Origin: Treponema sp.
GTDB taxonomy: Bacteria; Spirochaetota; Spirochaetia; Treponematales; Breznakiellaceae
Length of the DNA: 31,090 nt
Direction: 5' to 3'
Assembly (NCBI GenBank): GCA_031284195.1
Contig: JAITAI010000109.1
Coordinates: 1-31,090 of the forward strand
Shown one piece after another: positions 6,573 to 15,076 of the stretch. The number at the start of each line of letters is the position of its first letter. Within the stretch, counting starts at the first letter, position 1. The notes under the pieces were generated by a model. It was not told the DNA's origin. It made no database searches and was given only the letters and a program-made list of their open reading frames with translations. Position numbers and translations under genes: made by a program.

Positions 6573-7668
6573 CGATACCCTGCCTTCATATACTGCCGTG
6601 GGGGGTACTGAACGGGGAGCTTCTACCGGGCTTTCCGCGGTGCTTCTGGGCAGAGGAGGAGGCCGCTATCCTCGGCGTACCCGTTTTCAGGAACTGGAAA
6701 AGATTGGGTTTGATTATATCATTTCCATGGAAGGCCCCCAGGAACGGTACGATGTGGAAGAACTCTCTGGGCTTTTTCCCCAGGTTCGTTTTATTTTATT
6801 GAAGGAGGCGGTAAGTCTTGGTGAACAGATCAATCTGGCGGCATCGGAGCTTTCCAGTCCCCTCTTTTTTGTATTACGGAATGATCTGAGGATCCTCCAT
6901 AGCGGCGGAGCTTCCCGAATGGAGGAACGGCTTCGACTGGGCAAGGAAGAATTGTACAAGGGAGAGGGGCAAAAAAGCCTGTATAAACGCCTTTGTACGG
7001 TTCCCTTGATTCAAAATTCCCATTTTGAAACCCTACCCACGCTCATCGTACCGGCGGTGTTCCGTGCCACGGTCAAACCCCTCTTTTTTGCCCCTGCTAA
7101 AGAAGGGCAGCCCTCCCTTTACCCCTTTGATGGAGTCGGTATCTATGATCGGACCCGGTTTATCCGGCTGGGGGGCTTTGACAGTACCTTAAAAAGTACC
7201 TATTGGCAACTGATGGATTTCGGGTTCCGGGCCTATCTCTGGGGAGAACAGATCGGTGCCACCCAACTGATCCGTCTATCCTATGACGGAGAAACACCTC
7301 CTGAGGATAGTACTGCCGATGAAAGTTATCGGCGTTTTTATCTCAAGAATCTGGCTCCGGTTTTCCGCGGGGATTCTGCTTCAATTCCGCTTCGGTGTTT
7401 CCCGCGGTATTTTTGGCGGAGCGGCAAGACCTTCTTGGCTGCATGGGATGATTTTTCCCAGGGACGCCAATGGGTAAAGACGAACCGTTACCGGTTCCGC
7501 AGTGATGCCCGAGCTATAACCGAGCTTTGGGAGGATATGGGCGAACTATTAGAGGATCATACTCGGATAGAAGAAGGAAGAACGGAAAATCTGAGAATGG
7601 AAGCGCTCAGGCTTGAACATCCGAAAGGTGAACCGGAAAGCATGGAAGGTCCAGGGTCCTTAGAATGA
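6547..7668 (+). CDS. GT-A fold glycosyltransferase-like protein, spirochaetal
   Basis: About 373 residues if started at the ATG at 6547, which overlaps the end of the spiro-SPASM gene by 26 bases and has GGAG 4 bases upstream. An ATG further upstream (6448) lies deep in the previous gene and adds a low-quality extension. The N-terminal part resembles family 2 glycosyltransferases: LSAVLLGRGG, a strand with DYIISMEG, FPQVRFILLKE, SLGEQINLAASEL and then LFFVLRNDLRIL, where the Asp of NDL takes the place of the DxD metal-binding motif. Later come LCTVPLIQN, GVGIYDRTRFIRLGGFDSTLKSTYWQLMDFGFRA and LSYDGETPPED, typical acceptor-side features of this fold. No membrane segment is seen, so it is probably cytoplasmic. 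Donor and acceptor are unknown. Tight coupling to an SpsF gene suggests it uses a nucleotide sugar made by the operon. Confidence 0.65.
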   Translation: MNTIPTTFNDTLPSYTAVGGTERGASTGLSAVLLGRGGGRYPRRTRFQELEKIGFDYIISMEGPQERYDVEELSGLFPQVRFILLKEAVSLGEQINLAASELSSPLFFVLRNDLRILHSGGASRMEERLRLGKEELYKGEGQKSLYKRLCTVPLIQNSHFETLPTLIVPAVFRATVKPLFFAPAKEGQPSLYPFDGVGIYDRTRFIRLGGFDSTLKSTYWQLMDFGFRAYLWGEQIGATQLIRLSYDGETPPEDSTADESYRRFYLKNLAPVFRGDSASIPLRCFPRYFWRSGKTFLAAWDDFSQGRQWVKTNRYRFRSDARAITELWEDMGELLEDHTRIEEGRTENLRMEALRLEHPKGEPESMEGPGSLE

Positions 7669-8366
7669 TGACCGCAGTGATACTGCAGGCGCGGCTTGAT
7701 TCGACCCGCCTTCCTGGAAAATCCCTCCTGCCTCTGGGAGGGAAGCCGTTGATCCTGCTGGTTATGGAGGCGCTCAAAGGGGTATGGTGTGACCGGTATG
7801 TGCTTGCCTGCCCCACGGACTGTATTGAAGCCTTTGGCCCCTGGGCAGAACAAGCCGGTTTCGACTTGATAGCAGGATCTAAGGAAGATGTGTTAAGCCG
7901 TTATTGCGTCGCGGTGCGCCGCTTCGGAATAGACCGCTTTATCCGAGCCACTGGGGACAATCCCTTTGTGTTTGTAGATGCGGCAAATACCCTCAACCAG
8001 GAGGCTTTTAGCCGTAAGGCTGATTATGCCGGTTATAGCGGACTGCCCTATGGTGCAGGGGTGGAATCGGTCGCTGCAGAAGCCCTGTTCAGGGCTGAGC
8101 GGGATGCTTCCCTCCAGGCTGAACAGGAACATGTGTGTCCCTATTTGTATACCCATCCTGACCTGTTCCAGCTCCACCGGCCCTTGGCCCCCCTGGTATG
8201 GCAGGCTCCCTCCTTGCGAATAAGCGTGGATACCCCGGAAGATTACCAGCGAGCTCAGGTTTTGTTCGAGGCTCTGGCAGAATCTGGAGAGGAGCGTTTC
8301 CAGGGGGAGACCATTATCGCAGCATACCGCAGGAGTTGCAAACTTTTAAAAGGTGAACTGCCATGA
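7665..8366 (+). CDS. SpsF-like cytidylyltransferase (CMP-sugar synthetase family)
   Basis: The 233-residue protein is a compact member of the family of SpsF, KdsB and NeuA, which activate acidic or amino sugars with CTP. Seen: VILQARLDSTRLPGKSL, the nucleotide-binding loop with the Arg and Lys, then LACPTD, GSKEDVLSRY, FIRATGDNPFV with the metal-binding Asp, LPYGAGVES and the Asp in SVDTPEDY. This is a full-length, apparently active version, in contrast to the degenerate copy in the spiro-SPASM protein. It starts within the stop of the preceding gene (ATGA overlap at 7665-7668) and its own stop overlaps the next start the same way, so all are translationally coupled. In Bacillus spsF takes part in spore coat polysaccharide synthesis; here, with flagellin nearby, a glycan for flagella is an attractive guess. 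Confidence 0.88.
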   Translation: MMTAVILQARLDSTRLPGKSLLPLGGKPLILLVMEALKGVWCDRYVLACPTDCIEAFGPWAEQAGFDLIAGSKEDVLSRYCVAVRRFGIDRFIRATGDNPFVFVDAANTLNQEAFSRKADYAGYSGLPYGAGVESVAAEALFRAERDASLQAEQEHVCPYLYTHPDLFQLHRPLAPLVWQAPSLRISVDTPEDYQRAQVLFEALAESGEERFQGETIIAAYRRSCKLLKGELP

Positions 8367-10357
8367 TGCAGGGCCCCCTCCTGGTGGTTTCCACCTTTGA
8401 AAAAGGCCGCGGGGGAGGGCACCTGGTCCGTTCCCTGGTTCTCATCCGGACCCTCCGTTCCCTGAAACAGGAGGCGTATCTCTATATTCCAGAGCTTGAA
8501 CCCCAGGATGTCTTGGTACATAGTTCCCTGGTTATGACGCAAGAAGCAAAAATTGAAGCTGCTTGGTTCATGGGGGATATCGAAACCATCAGGAAACGGC
8601 GTTGGGCATGTATTATCCTGGATCGTTTCAGAACCGCCTCTGAAGAATTCGCCCAATGGGCGGCCTTAGCTCCCCTAATCGGTATTGATGAAGGCGGACC
8701 CCAGCGGGATAGCTTTGATTTTCTCATTGATCTGCTTCCTGGTCCTCCGGGTCGGGTTCCTCCCAATATCCTCGCCCCAAGCCTCCTCCCTCTACCGAAG
8801 AACCAGCGGCCTTCTTTTTATGCTCCACAGAGGCAGACCCTGAAAATCCTGGTGAGTTTCGGTGCAGAAGATCCTGGGGCGCTTACCCTCCCGGCATGTC
8901 TGGCCTTGAAGGTACCAGGACAAACGGAGATTACCGCCCTGTTCGGCGGGTTTCACCAAACCACTGTGAAGGAACAGTACAGGGCAGTCTTGGCGGCTGC
9001 AGGAATCCAGGTTGTAGAGGGTATGGTAGAACTCCGGGACCAGCTTGCCTGCTATGATCTGGTGGTTACCCATTTTGGCCTCACGGCCTTTGAAAGTCTT
9101 GCTGCTCGGGTACCGGTACTGCTCCTATCTCCCGGTGCCTATCACGAAAAACTGGCTGTACATACAGGGTTTATTTCTGGGGGTATCGGGGAAAAGGGGG
9201 CTCACCGTTTACGACGTATCCTCTATACCCAGGCTGTTCTTGATACGCAGCATCCCAAGAACCGGAAATCTCTCATCCTCCATGATGAAGCCCTTAAGTC
9301 CTTGGGGGATCGCTGCGAGCAGCTCCGGGTACGTTATGGGCTTAATCCGCCAGAGGATGAAGCTACATCCCCCCAAGGGCTGGGTGATTTGGTGGAACGC
9401 TATACCCTCCGGGTTCCCGCAGCCTGTCCGGTCTGCGGAGGTACCATTCCTACTAAGGATCCAGTCTGTGCCCGGTTCCCGGATCGGACCTACCGGCGGT
9501 GTCGACGTTGTGGTATGGTGTACCTCCTCCGTTCCACATTGCCTCCCATTGAATATGAGAGGGATTATTTTTTTTCCTTTTATAAACAGCAATACGGTAA
9601 AACCTACCTGGAAGATTTTCCGAATTTGGTACAGTACGGAAAAAAACGGCTTCGTTATAGTAAGCAGATCCTCTGCCGATCCCGAAGGAACCGTGGGGAA
9701 GATCCTTCCAAAACCCAAGCCCGGCTCCTGGATATAGGCTGTGCCTATGGACCCTTTCTGGTTGCTGCCCGGGAAGAAGGGTTTCTGCCTTTTGGTATGG
9801 ACCCGGCGGAAGATGCGGTGCGGTATGTGCAAGATGAACTGCACATTCCTGCATTCCGGGGTTTTTTCCCGGAAACCCCCGTGCCTGAAGAGGTACGGGC
9901 TGCAGGGTTTGACCTCATTTCCCTTTGGTATGTACTGGAGCATTTTGAAAAACCCGGAGCAGTACTGACAGCACTGTACCAGCTCCTCAAACCTGGTGGA
10001 GTATTGGCTTTCTCAACCCCTTCTGGTTCTGGTATATCAAGCCGCAAGTCCTTCCCAGGTTTCCTGGAGCAGAGTCCACCGGATCATTGGACCCTCTGGC
10101 AGCCTTCTTTGACTGGGAGCATTCTCAAACGCTTTGGGTTTAGGATCAAAAAGGTAGTCATTTCTGGACATCATCCAGAACGGTTTCCCTTGGTAGGAAG
10201 GTTTTTGGGTGAAGCAGGGAAAAAAAACGGTATGGTATACGGTTTATTCCTATGGATAAGCCGTATATTTCATCTTGGAGATACCTTCGAGGTGTATGCA
10301 ATCAAAAAACCGGCGGTCAAAGAAGGGGCTGTCGTAAAATCAGCAGGTGGGGAATGA
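8363..10357 (+). CDS. SpsG/PseG-like glycosyl-nucleotide protein fused to a zinc-ribbon methyltransferase
   Basis: 664 residues with three parts. Residues 1-345 are a GT-B-like SpsG/PseG domain: the glycine-rich GRGGGHLVRS (15-24) replaces the usual GxGHxxR, DRF at 88-90, IGIDEGG, ILVSFGAED (162-170) and DLVVTHFGLTAFESLAARVPVLLL (232-255). PseG hydrolyses a UDP-sugar in pseudaminate synthesis. Residues 355-391 form a zinc ribbon (CPVCGG at 355, CRRCGMVYL at 380-388). From about 450 comes a class I SAM methyltransferase: ARLLDIGCAYGPFL (453-466), GMDPAEDAV and FDLISLWYVLEHFEKPGAVL (516-535). In T. denticola-type glycans extra methyl or acyl groups are plausible. The start overlaps the SpsF stop by ATGA. 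SpsG domains usually stand alone; the fusion implies sequential or channelled chemistry (inference). Confidence 0.8.
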   Translation: MMQGPLLVVSTFEKGRGGGHLVRSLVLIRTLRSLKQEAYLYIPELEPQDVLVHSSLVMTQEAKIEAAWFMGDIETIRKRRWACIILDRFRTASEEFAQWAALAPLIGIDEGGPQRDSFDFLIDLLPGPPGRVPPNILAPSLLPLPKNQRPSFYAPQRQTLKILVSFGAEDPGALTLPACLALKVPGQTEITALFGGFHQTTVKEQYRAVLAAAGIQVVEGMVELRDQLACYDLVVTHFGLTAFESLAARVPVLLLSPGAYHEKLAVHTGFISGGIGEKGAHRLRRILYTQAVLDTQHPKNRKSLILHDEALKSLGDRCEQLRVRYGLNPPEDEATSPQGLGDLVERYTLRVPAACPVCGGTIPTKDPVCARFPDRTYRRCRRCGMVYLLRSTLPPIEYERDYFFSFYKQQYGKTYLEDFPNLVQYGKKRLRYSKQILCRSRRNRGEDPSKTQARLLDIGCAYGPFLVAAREEGFLPFGMDPAEDAVRYVQDELHIPAFRGFFPETPVPEEVRAAGFDLISLWYVLEHFEKPGAVLTALYQLLKPGGVLAFSTPSGSGISSRKSFPGFLEQSPPDHWTLWQPSLTGSILKRFGFRIKKVVISGHHPERFPLVGRFLGEAGKKNGMVYGLFLWISRIFHLGDTFEVYAIKKPAVKEGAVVKSAGGE

Positions 10358-10358
10358 T

Positions 10359-11978
10359 ATGCAAGAACGATTAATGATCCTGGGGGCAGGGGTGATGCAG
10401 GGACCTGCTATCAGAATTGCCAAGGCATTGGGGCTCGAAACTGTGGTAGTGGATGCGGATCCGCATGCTCCCTGCGTCTCCTTAGCAGATCGCTTTGAAC
10501 GGATCGATTTAAAAGACAAAGAGGGTATTGCAGCCTTGGGAACTTCCCTTAAAGCCCAGGGAGGATTGGGGGGGATCATGACCGCAGGAACCGATTTTTC
10601 TGCCACCGTCGCCTGGGTTGCAGCTCAATTAGGGCTTCCGGGGATCCCCTATGAGGCTGCCCTCAATGCCTCGGACAAGGAACGGATGCGCCGGTGTTTT
10701 CAAGCGGCAGGACTCCCTTCTCCTGCATTTGTGGTGGTGGAAGCGGTGCCTGATTCGGGGTTTTCTCCGCCTTTTGGGTATCCCCTGGTGGTCAAGCCGG
10801 TGGATAATATGGGCGCCCGGGGCTGCTGCAGGGTTGACTGCGCCGAAATGCTCAGCGCTGCAGTGGCCGATGCCCTGAGATTCTCCCGAACAAATCGGGT
10901 TATCCTGGAAGCATACATGGAAGGGCCTGAATTTTCGGTAGACGCCTTGGTATACCAAGGGGAGATCCGCATCTATGGCTTAGCGGACCGGCATATCTCC
11001 TTCCCCCCGTATTTCATTGAAATGGGCCATACCATGCCCACCACCCTGAACGCTGCCGCGACTGAACCCCTCCTTGCGGTCTTTAGAGCAGGGATCAGGG
11101 CCTTGGGTATCACCAACGGAGCCGCGAAGGGAGATATGAAACTCACTTCCCAGGGGCCTATGATAGGGGAAATTGCGGCTCGGCTTTCTGGGGGGTATAT
11201 GTCGGGCTGGACTTACCCTTACTCTTCAGGGGTGGAAGTTACCCAGGGAGCCATCCTGATCGCGTTAGGGAGACCCCCCAAAGGGCTTGAGCCGATCCGT
11301 CAGTGGACCAGCGCGGAACGGGCGTTTATTTCCATACCCGGAAAGGTTCGGAGTATTCAAGGCATTGAAGAGGCCAAATCCGTTGAATACGTACGGGATC
11401 TGTTCCTCCGGATTGAGCCGGGAACCCGGGTCCGGTTTCCTGAAAACAATGTAAGCAAGTGTGGGAATAGTATCAGCGCAGCTCCTACACGGGAAGTCGC
11501 GGTAAACGCAGCGGAACAGGCTGTCCGTTTGGTCTTGATCCGTCTTGAGGCGCCGGATACTGAAACCGAGCAATTCCTCGTTTCCGGTACCGGGGACCAC
11601 GCATTTCCCCCTGCGGCTTTTACCATTCCCGAATCCTTAAAGTCCCTCCTCGCCGCTTTCCCGGAACCGGAATATGAGCCGGTAAAGGTTACGGCTTCCC
11701 TTGAAAAGCCCCAGGTGGTACTCCTTCGGTTTCAGCTTTTGATCGAATCAGATGTACAGGATTATACCGGGAGGACCGTGCAAGAAAGCCTTGAAGCGGT
11801 CCGGGCAATCACCGGGCTTCCCCTTCCCCTGTGGGAAACTGGGGCAGATGTCCCGGCTAAGATTCGGGAGCCAGGAACCCTGGTTCTGGGCCGCCGTTTT
11901 TGGGCAGCCCTGATCCGGGGAGGGTATCAGGGGGCGGTATATATGGTAGATACCCTGGTACCGTTCCATTCCTTTTGA
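10359..11978 (+). CDS. ATP-grasp carboxylate-amine ligase-like protein
   Basis: 539 residues from the ATG at 10359, preferred over a GTG at 10347 because AGGTGG ends 8 bases upstream and the Rossmann-like strand RLMILGAGVMQGPAIRIAK then begins directly. A pre-ATP-grasp domain (1-95) is followed by the ATP-grasp proper: NASDKERMRRCFQAAGLP, YPLVVKPVDNMGARGC, ILEAYMEGPEFSVDAL and GDMKL... GEIAARLSGGY. That order resembles carbamoyl-phosphate synthetase-like and PurK-type ligases, which join a carboxylate to an amine or thiol via an acyl phosphate. The last 150 residues are an extra region without a motif I recognise. It starts one base after the preceding stop. A role in attaching an amino acid or acyl group to the operon's sugar is inference. 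Confidence 0.75.
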   Translation: MQERLMILGAGVMQGPAIRIAKALGLETVVVDADPHAPCVSLADRFERIDLKDKEGIAALGTSLKAQGGLGGIMTAGTDFSATVAWVAAQLGLPGIPYEAALNASDKERMRRCFQAAGLPSPAFVVVEAVPDSGFSPPFGYPLVVKPVDNMGARGCCRVDCAEMLSAAVADALRFSRTNRVILEAYMEGPEFSVDALVYQGEIRIYGLADRHISFPPYFIEMGHTMPTTLNAAATEPLLAVFRAGIRALGITNGAAKGDMKLTSQGPMIGEIAARLSGGYMSGWTYPYSSGVEVTQGAILIALGRPPKGLEPIRQWTSAERAFISIPGKVRSIQGIEEAKSVEYVRDLFLRIEPGTRVRFPENNVSKCGNSISAAPTREVAVNAAEQAVRLVLIRLEAPDTETEQFLVSGTGDHAFPPAAFTIPESLKSLLAAFPEPEYEPVKVTASLEKPQVVLLRFQLLIESDVQDYTGRTVQESLEAVRAITGLPLPLWETGADVPAKIREPGTLVLGRRFWAALIRGGYQGAVYMVDTLVPFHSF

Positions 11979-12181
11979 AGCAAGAACCGGTACGTCTCTG
12001 GGCGGGTAGTGATTAAGGGCGAGGGTACAAGCGGTAGGTTCTTCTGAAACACGGTTAGTTTCGATAGTAACAATGGTACCGAGGGGTGATCGCCTCACTA
12101 CTCACGGTTCCTATGGTGGCGGTGATTGGTTCAGCGCTTCTTCAAACTGCCTGAAAAGGCTTTCTGTGGGTAAAAGAATTG
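11979..12181 (+). other. 203-bp intergenic region with paired segments upstream of the amidase gene
   Basis: No gene supported; the longest plus-strand frame with an ATG (12073-12189, 38 residues) lacks a ribosome-binding site and family features. Complementary segments include AAGAACC (11982-11988) with GGTTCTT (12037-12043) and GAAAC/GTTTC (12046-12062). No T-run, so no intrinsic terminator for the preceding operon is visible. Possibly the amidase leader. Confidence 0.35.
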
Positions 12182-13249
12182 ATGCATAACCGGCGTTTCT
12201 TGATAGGTCTCTTGTTTTCCAATATTCTCTTTATATCCCCACAAATAGGGGGCTTTGGGGATGAGAAGACCCTTACCTTAGATGAAACCCTCAAAAATCT
12301 AGGTTCCCCTGGAAGTGCGGCCACATTCCGCTGGGATCCCTTTTTTCAGGCCGGAGTCTTTTCATGGGCAGATCAGTACGTATCTTTCCAAGTTGGGATG
12401 CCCGGTGAAACGGGTCTGGTTATACGTAACGGCAAGGAAATACTCTCCCTTCCGTCTCCTTTTCTTGAACAAGGAACGCTGCAGTTCCCCCAAGCCTTTG
12501 TGAACGCCCTTAGCAATGCCCTAGAAGGTGACCTTCCCCAGGAAGCGCCGGTCCAGTTTCGTATTGCCGCGATTATTGTGGATCCTGGTCATGGAGGTAA
12601 AGATACCGGAGCAGTGGGAAACCACACTCTTGATGGAAAATCCGTGCGGGTGGAGGAAAAGGACATTGTCCTCAAGGTTTCCAAGGACCTCCATAGTCAG
12701 CTTTCCCGCAGTTTTCCAGATAAACAGGTCTTATTGACTCGGGACCAGGACACCTTTATCAGCTTGGATGATCGGGTAGCCATCGCCAACGGGATTCCTC
12801 TGAAAGACAACGAGGCCACGGTATTCATTTCTATCCATGCCAATGCATCCTTCAATAAACACGTAAGGGGCTATGAGGTGTGGTACCTAAATCCCGAGTA
12901 CCGGCGGACCGTCATTGATCAGTCGAAATACAAGGATGCGCAAGAGGTGATTCCTATTCTGAATGCTATGCTTGAGGAGGAATTCACCTCTGAAAGTATC
13001 AGGATGGCCGAATCTATTATGAAACGGTTTGATGAAGCCCTAGGCAGTTCTTTTCCTTCCCGGGGTGTCAAGGAAGAGGAATGGTTTGTCGTACGGAATG
13101 CTCGGATGCCTTCGGTCTTGGTCGAGTTAGGCTTTTTGAGTAATGAAACGGATGCCGCGCTTTTGGCCGATGAAACCTACTTGCAGCGCTTTTCAGACGC
13201 CTTATATAAAGGTATTATGGATTTTGTGGGTGAGTTTGAAGGGTTGTAA
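12182..13249 (+). CDS. N-acetylmuramoyl-L-alanine amidase (Amidase_3), periplasmic
   Basis: About 355 residues with a short signal-anchor-like N terminus (hydrophobic residues 6-22). After an N-terminal region of 120 residues of unknown fold comes a zinc amidase domain: IIVDPGHGGKDTGAVG (zinc His at about 137), VEEKDIVLKVSKDL (second ligand Glu near 158), LLTRDQDTFISLDDRVAIAN, FISIHANAS (zinc His at about 219) and PSVLVELGFLSN (catalytic Glu at about 315). All active-site residues are present. It would remove stem peptides from peptidoglycan during division or remodelling. ATG at 12182 is taken; a TTG at 12179 is also in frame, and there is no good ribosome-binding site. GerMN and flaA follow, an arrangement I also recall in T. 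pallidum, so the neighbourhood is probably ancestral in Treponema. Confidence 0.9.
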   Translation: MHNRRFLIGLLFSNILFISPQIGGFGDEKTLTLDETLKNLGSPGSAATFRWDPFFQAGVFSWADQYVSFQVGMPGETGLVIRNGKEILSLPSPFLEQGTLQFPQAFVNALSNALEGDLPQEAPVQFRIAAIIVDPGHGGKDTGAVGNHTLDGKSVRVEEKDIVLKVSKDLHSQLSRSFPDKQVLLTRDQDTFISLDDRVAIANGIPLKDNEATVFISIHANASFNKHVRGYEVWYLNPEYRRTVIDQSKYKDAQEVIPILNAMLEEEFTSESIRMAESIMKRFDEALGSSFPSRGVKEEEWFVVRNARMPSVLVELGFLSNETDAALLADETYLQRFSDALYKGIMDFVGEFEGL

Positions 13250-13279
13250 GGATGAAGGGCCGCCATATAAAATGGTCGA

Positions 13280-13819
13280 ATGAACAGAATGGGCATAGTA
13301 GGTAATGGTTCGAAAAACCTTAAAAAAAAGGGCGGTCTTAGGGAAAAATCGTATAGCCGGCGTTTGGTTTACCTGTTCCTGCTGGGCATCTTCACCTTCG
13401 TCCAATTCCGGCAAATGAACCAAGTGAGACGGACCTTTATATTTTATACCTTGGGAGATGGAAAACCAGTGGTAGAAAACCGCATGTTTTCCCGGTCCTA
13501 CACAGAAGAAATTGCCCTCAGACGGTATGTGGAGGAGGTCCTCCTTGGACCGATTGTACCGGATTCCCTGCCCTTGTTTCCAAGAGAGACCCGGCTTCGT
13601 TCATTATTATACCGGGATGCGGTGGTATACATAGATCTTTCGGAAAGCGCTGCCTTACCCCTTTTGGACGCCCCGAGGAGGGATGTCTTTTCGGCTTTGG
13701 ATACGCTCCGACAGGGAATCCTGAGAAATTTTCCTTCGGTACAAGCGGTCAAGCTTTTTATCTACGGCCATGAGGTACCGGTCATTCAGACCGATGGGAT
13801 ATGGGGATACATGAGGTAG
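13280..13819 (+). CDS. GerMN-domain protein, membrane-anchored
   Basis: 179 residues. A basic N terminus leads to one membrane segment (about 30-43), followed by a GerMN domain: TEEIALRRYVEEVLLGPIVP, LPLFPRETRLRSLLYRDAVVYIDLS and FSALDTLRQGILRNFPSVQAVKLFIYGHEVP. GerMN was named from spore germination protein GerM but is common in non-sporing bacteria, often next to cell-wall amidases, as here. A role in binding or modulating peptidoglycan hydrolysis is inferred from that association. Start uncertain: ATG at 13280 or 13289, neither with a clear ribosome-binding site. The 30-base gap to the amidase suggests cotranscription. Confidence 0.75.
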   Translation: MNRMGIVGNGSKNLKKKGGLREKSYSRRLVYLFLLGIFTFVQFRQMNQVRRTFIFYTLGDGKPVVENRMFSRSYTEEIALRRYVEEVLLGPIVPDSLPLFPRETRLRSLLYRDAVVYIDLSESAALPLLDAPRRDVFSALDTLRQGILRNFPSVQAVKLFIYGHEVPVIQTDGIWGYMR

Positions 13820-13905
13820 TTTCAACCTTTGACATTTTGAAATTGCTTCAAATAATTATTTTAAATTTTACCCATATTTATTGCAGAAATTGCGGTAAAA
13901 AGCCG

Positions 13906-13933
13906 TTGACAAATAAATTATATTTTGTATACT
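13906..13933 (+). promoter_or_regulatory. Sigma-70 promoter of flaA
   Basis: A perfect -35 TTGACA (13906-13911), 16-base spacer, and TATACT (13928-13933; 5 of 6) in an A+T-rich stretch about 50 bases before the flaA start. This is the best housekeeping promoter in the window and contrasts with the sigma-28-like site proposed for flaB; the sheath protein would be expressed independently of late flagellar control. Confidence 0.8.
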
Positions 13934-13982
13934 TGTTAATAACTAGTATGTTAAAATTACAGACAATTGAAAGGAGCTGTGA

Positions 13983-15050
13983 ATGAAACGTATCTTCATT
14001 CTTGTCGTCGTCACGTTGTTAGTAACGGGTTCAGTGTTTGCTGAGGAGTCGGTGCTTATCGACTTCTCAAAATTAACGGCTGATATTGTTCCCGATCAAA
14101 ATGACGTGCCCACTGAAAATCGTGCGACCTTGATGGACTTTACCAATGAGGCCACCAGTAACTTCACCGCCCGGCAAAAGGTAGCGATGAAATCTTCTTT
14201 GGCTATAACTAATTGGGATGTGGTATTTTCATCTTCTTCGCAGAATATCACTACCAAGTACCTCAGTTATACTAAAGAGGCCCCCTCTAAAGAATGGGAA
14301 AAGGTGATGGGTGTTCGTATCCACTTCCCGGTGGAGTCCTTTAATTCTTGGGCCATTGTGAAGCCTCCCTTTGAAATTCCCGCGTTTGAACCGCCGGCAA
14401 CCATTGATGACGATGGAAATATCGAACCTGGTGAAGAATCAGGGGTTACTGGTCCTAGCCGTTTCGAAGGGGAGCCTGATGATGAGGGTAAACCTACCGG
14501 TGGTTTAGGAGTGGTCAAGAACGTAGGAACCATTAGGTCAATAGCAGTAAATGCCTATGGACTCAATTTTCCCCATGCGCTTTCGGTGATCCTGATTGAT
14601 GACAAAGGGAACGAAAAGACCTTCTTTATGGGTTATCTTAACTTTGAAGGCTGGGGAGAACTCCGGTGGGATAATCCTGGGTATGTACAGAATGTTCGGA
14701 ATCGGGAATTACGTTTATACCCCATCTATCCTGATTCAACGCCCTTTGTAAAGTTTGGTGGATTCCTCATTCAGCGGAGTGCCGCTAGCCCGGGCGGAGA
14801 TTTTATCGGTTATTTCAAGGATGTTAAACTCATCTACGATAAGGCGGTCCTTGATACTGAACGGGATATTGAAGATGAAGCCCTCTGGAATATTATCCAG
14901 GATCGGGAAACTGCACGGAAGACAGGAGAATTGCAGCGGCTTGGTCAGGCTCAAATTCAGCGGTATCTGGATAATCAGCGGCAGGCTACTGAGACTACCT
15001 TTACTCCTACTGAGGGTGCTAGTAGCGGCGAGGAAGAAGCTGAAGAATAG
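13983..15050 (+). CDS. flaA: Flagellar filament outer layer (sheath) protein FlaA
   Basis: The 355-residue protein starts with a signal peptide (MKRIFILVVV, cleavage after VFA at residue 20), since FlaA reaches the periplasm by the Sec route and coats the FlaB core. Landmarks: VLIDFSKLTADI, WEKVMGVRIHFPVESFNSWAIVKPPFEIPAF, VKNVGTIRSIAVNAYGLNFPHALSVIL, FFMGYLNFEGWGELRWDNPGYV, LRLYPIYPDSTPFVKFGGFLIQRS and YFKDVKLIYDKAV. Compared with other FlaA proteins I recall, there is an acidic Gly/Pro-rich loop around residues 140-180 (GNIEPGEESG, EGEPDDEG) and an acidic C-terminal tail. GGAG (13973-13976) sits 6 bases before the ATG. The gene has its own promoter and a strong terminator. Confidence 0.95.
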   Translation: MKRIFILVVVTLLVTGSVFAEESVLIDFSKLTADIVPDQNDVPTENRATLMDFTNEATSNFTARQKVAMKSSLAITNWDVVFSSSSQNITTKYLSYTKEAPSKEWEKVMGVRIHFPVESFNSWAIVKPPFEIPAFEPPATIDDDGNIEPGEESGVTGPSRFEGEPDDEGKPTGGLGVVKNVGTIRSIAVNAYGLNFPHALSVILIDDKGNEKTFFMGYLNFEGWGELRWDNPGYVQNVRNRELRLYPIYPDSTPFVKFGGFLIQRSAASPGGDFIGYFKDVKLIYDKAVLDTERDIEDEALWNIIQDRETARKTGELQRLGQAQIQRYLDNQRQATETTFTPTEGASSGEEEAEE

Positions 15051-15076
15051 TTTGCTTACGCTTACGTAGTACTATG

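Noticed and set aside
9209..9943. Minus-strand frame of 244 codons opposite the SpsG-methyltransferase gene
   Set aside because: Overlaps conserved methyltransferase motifs on the other strand; composition typical of a shadow.
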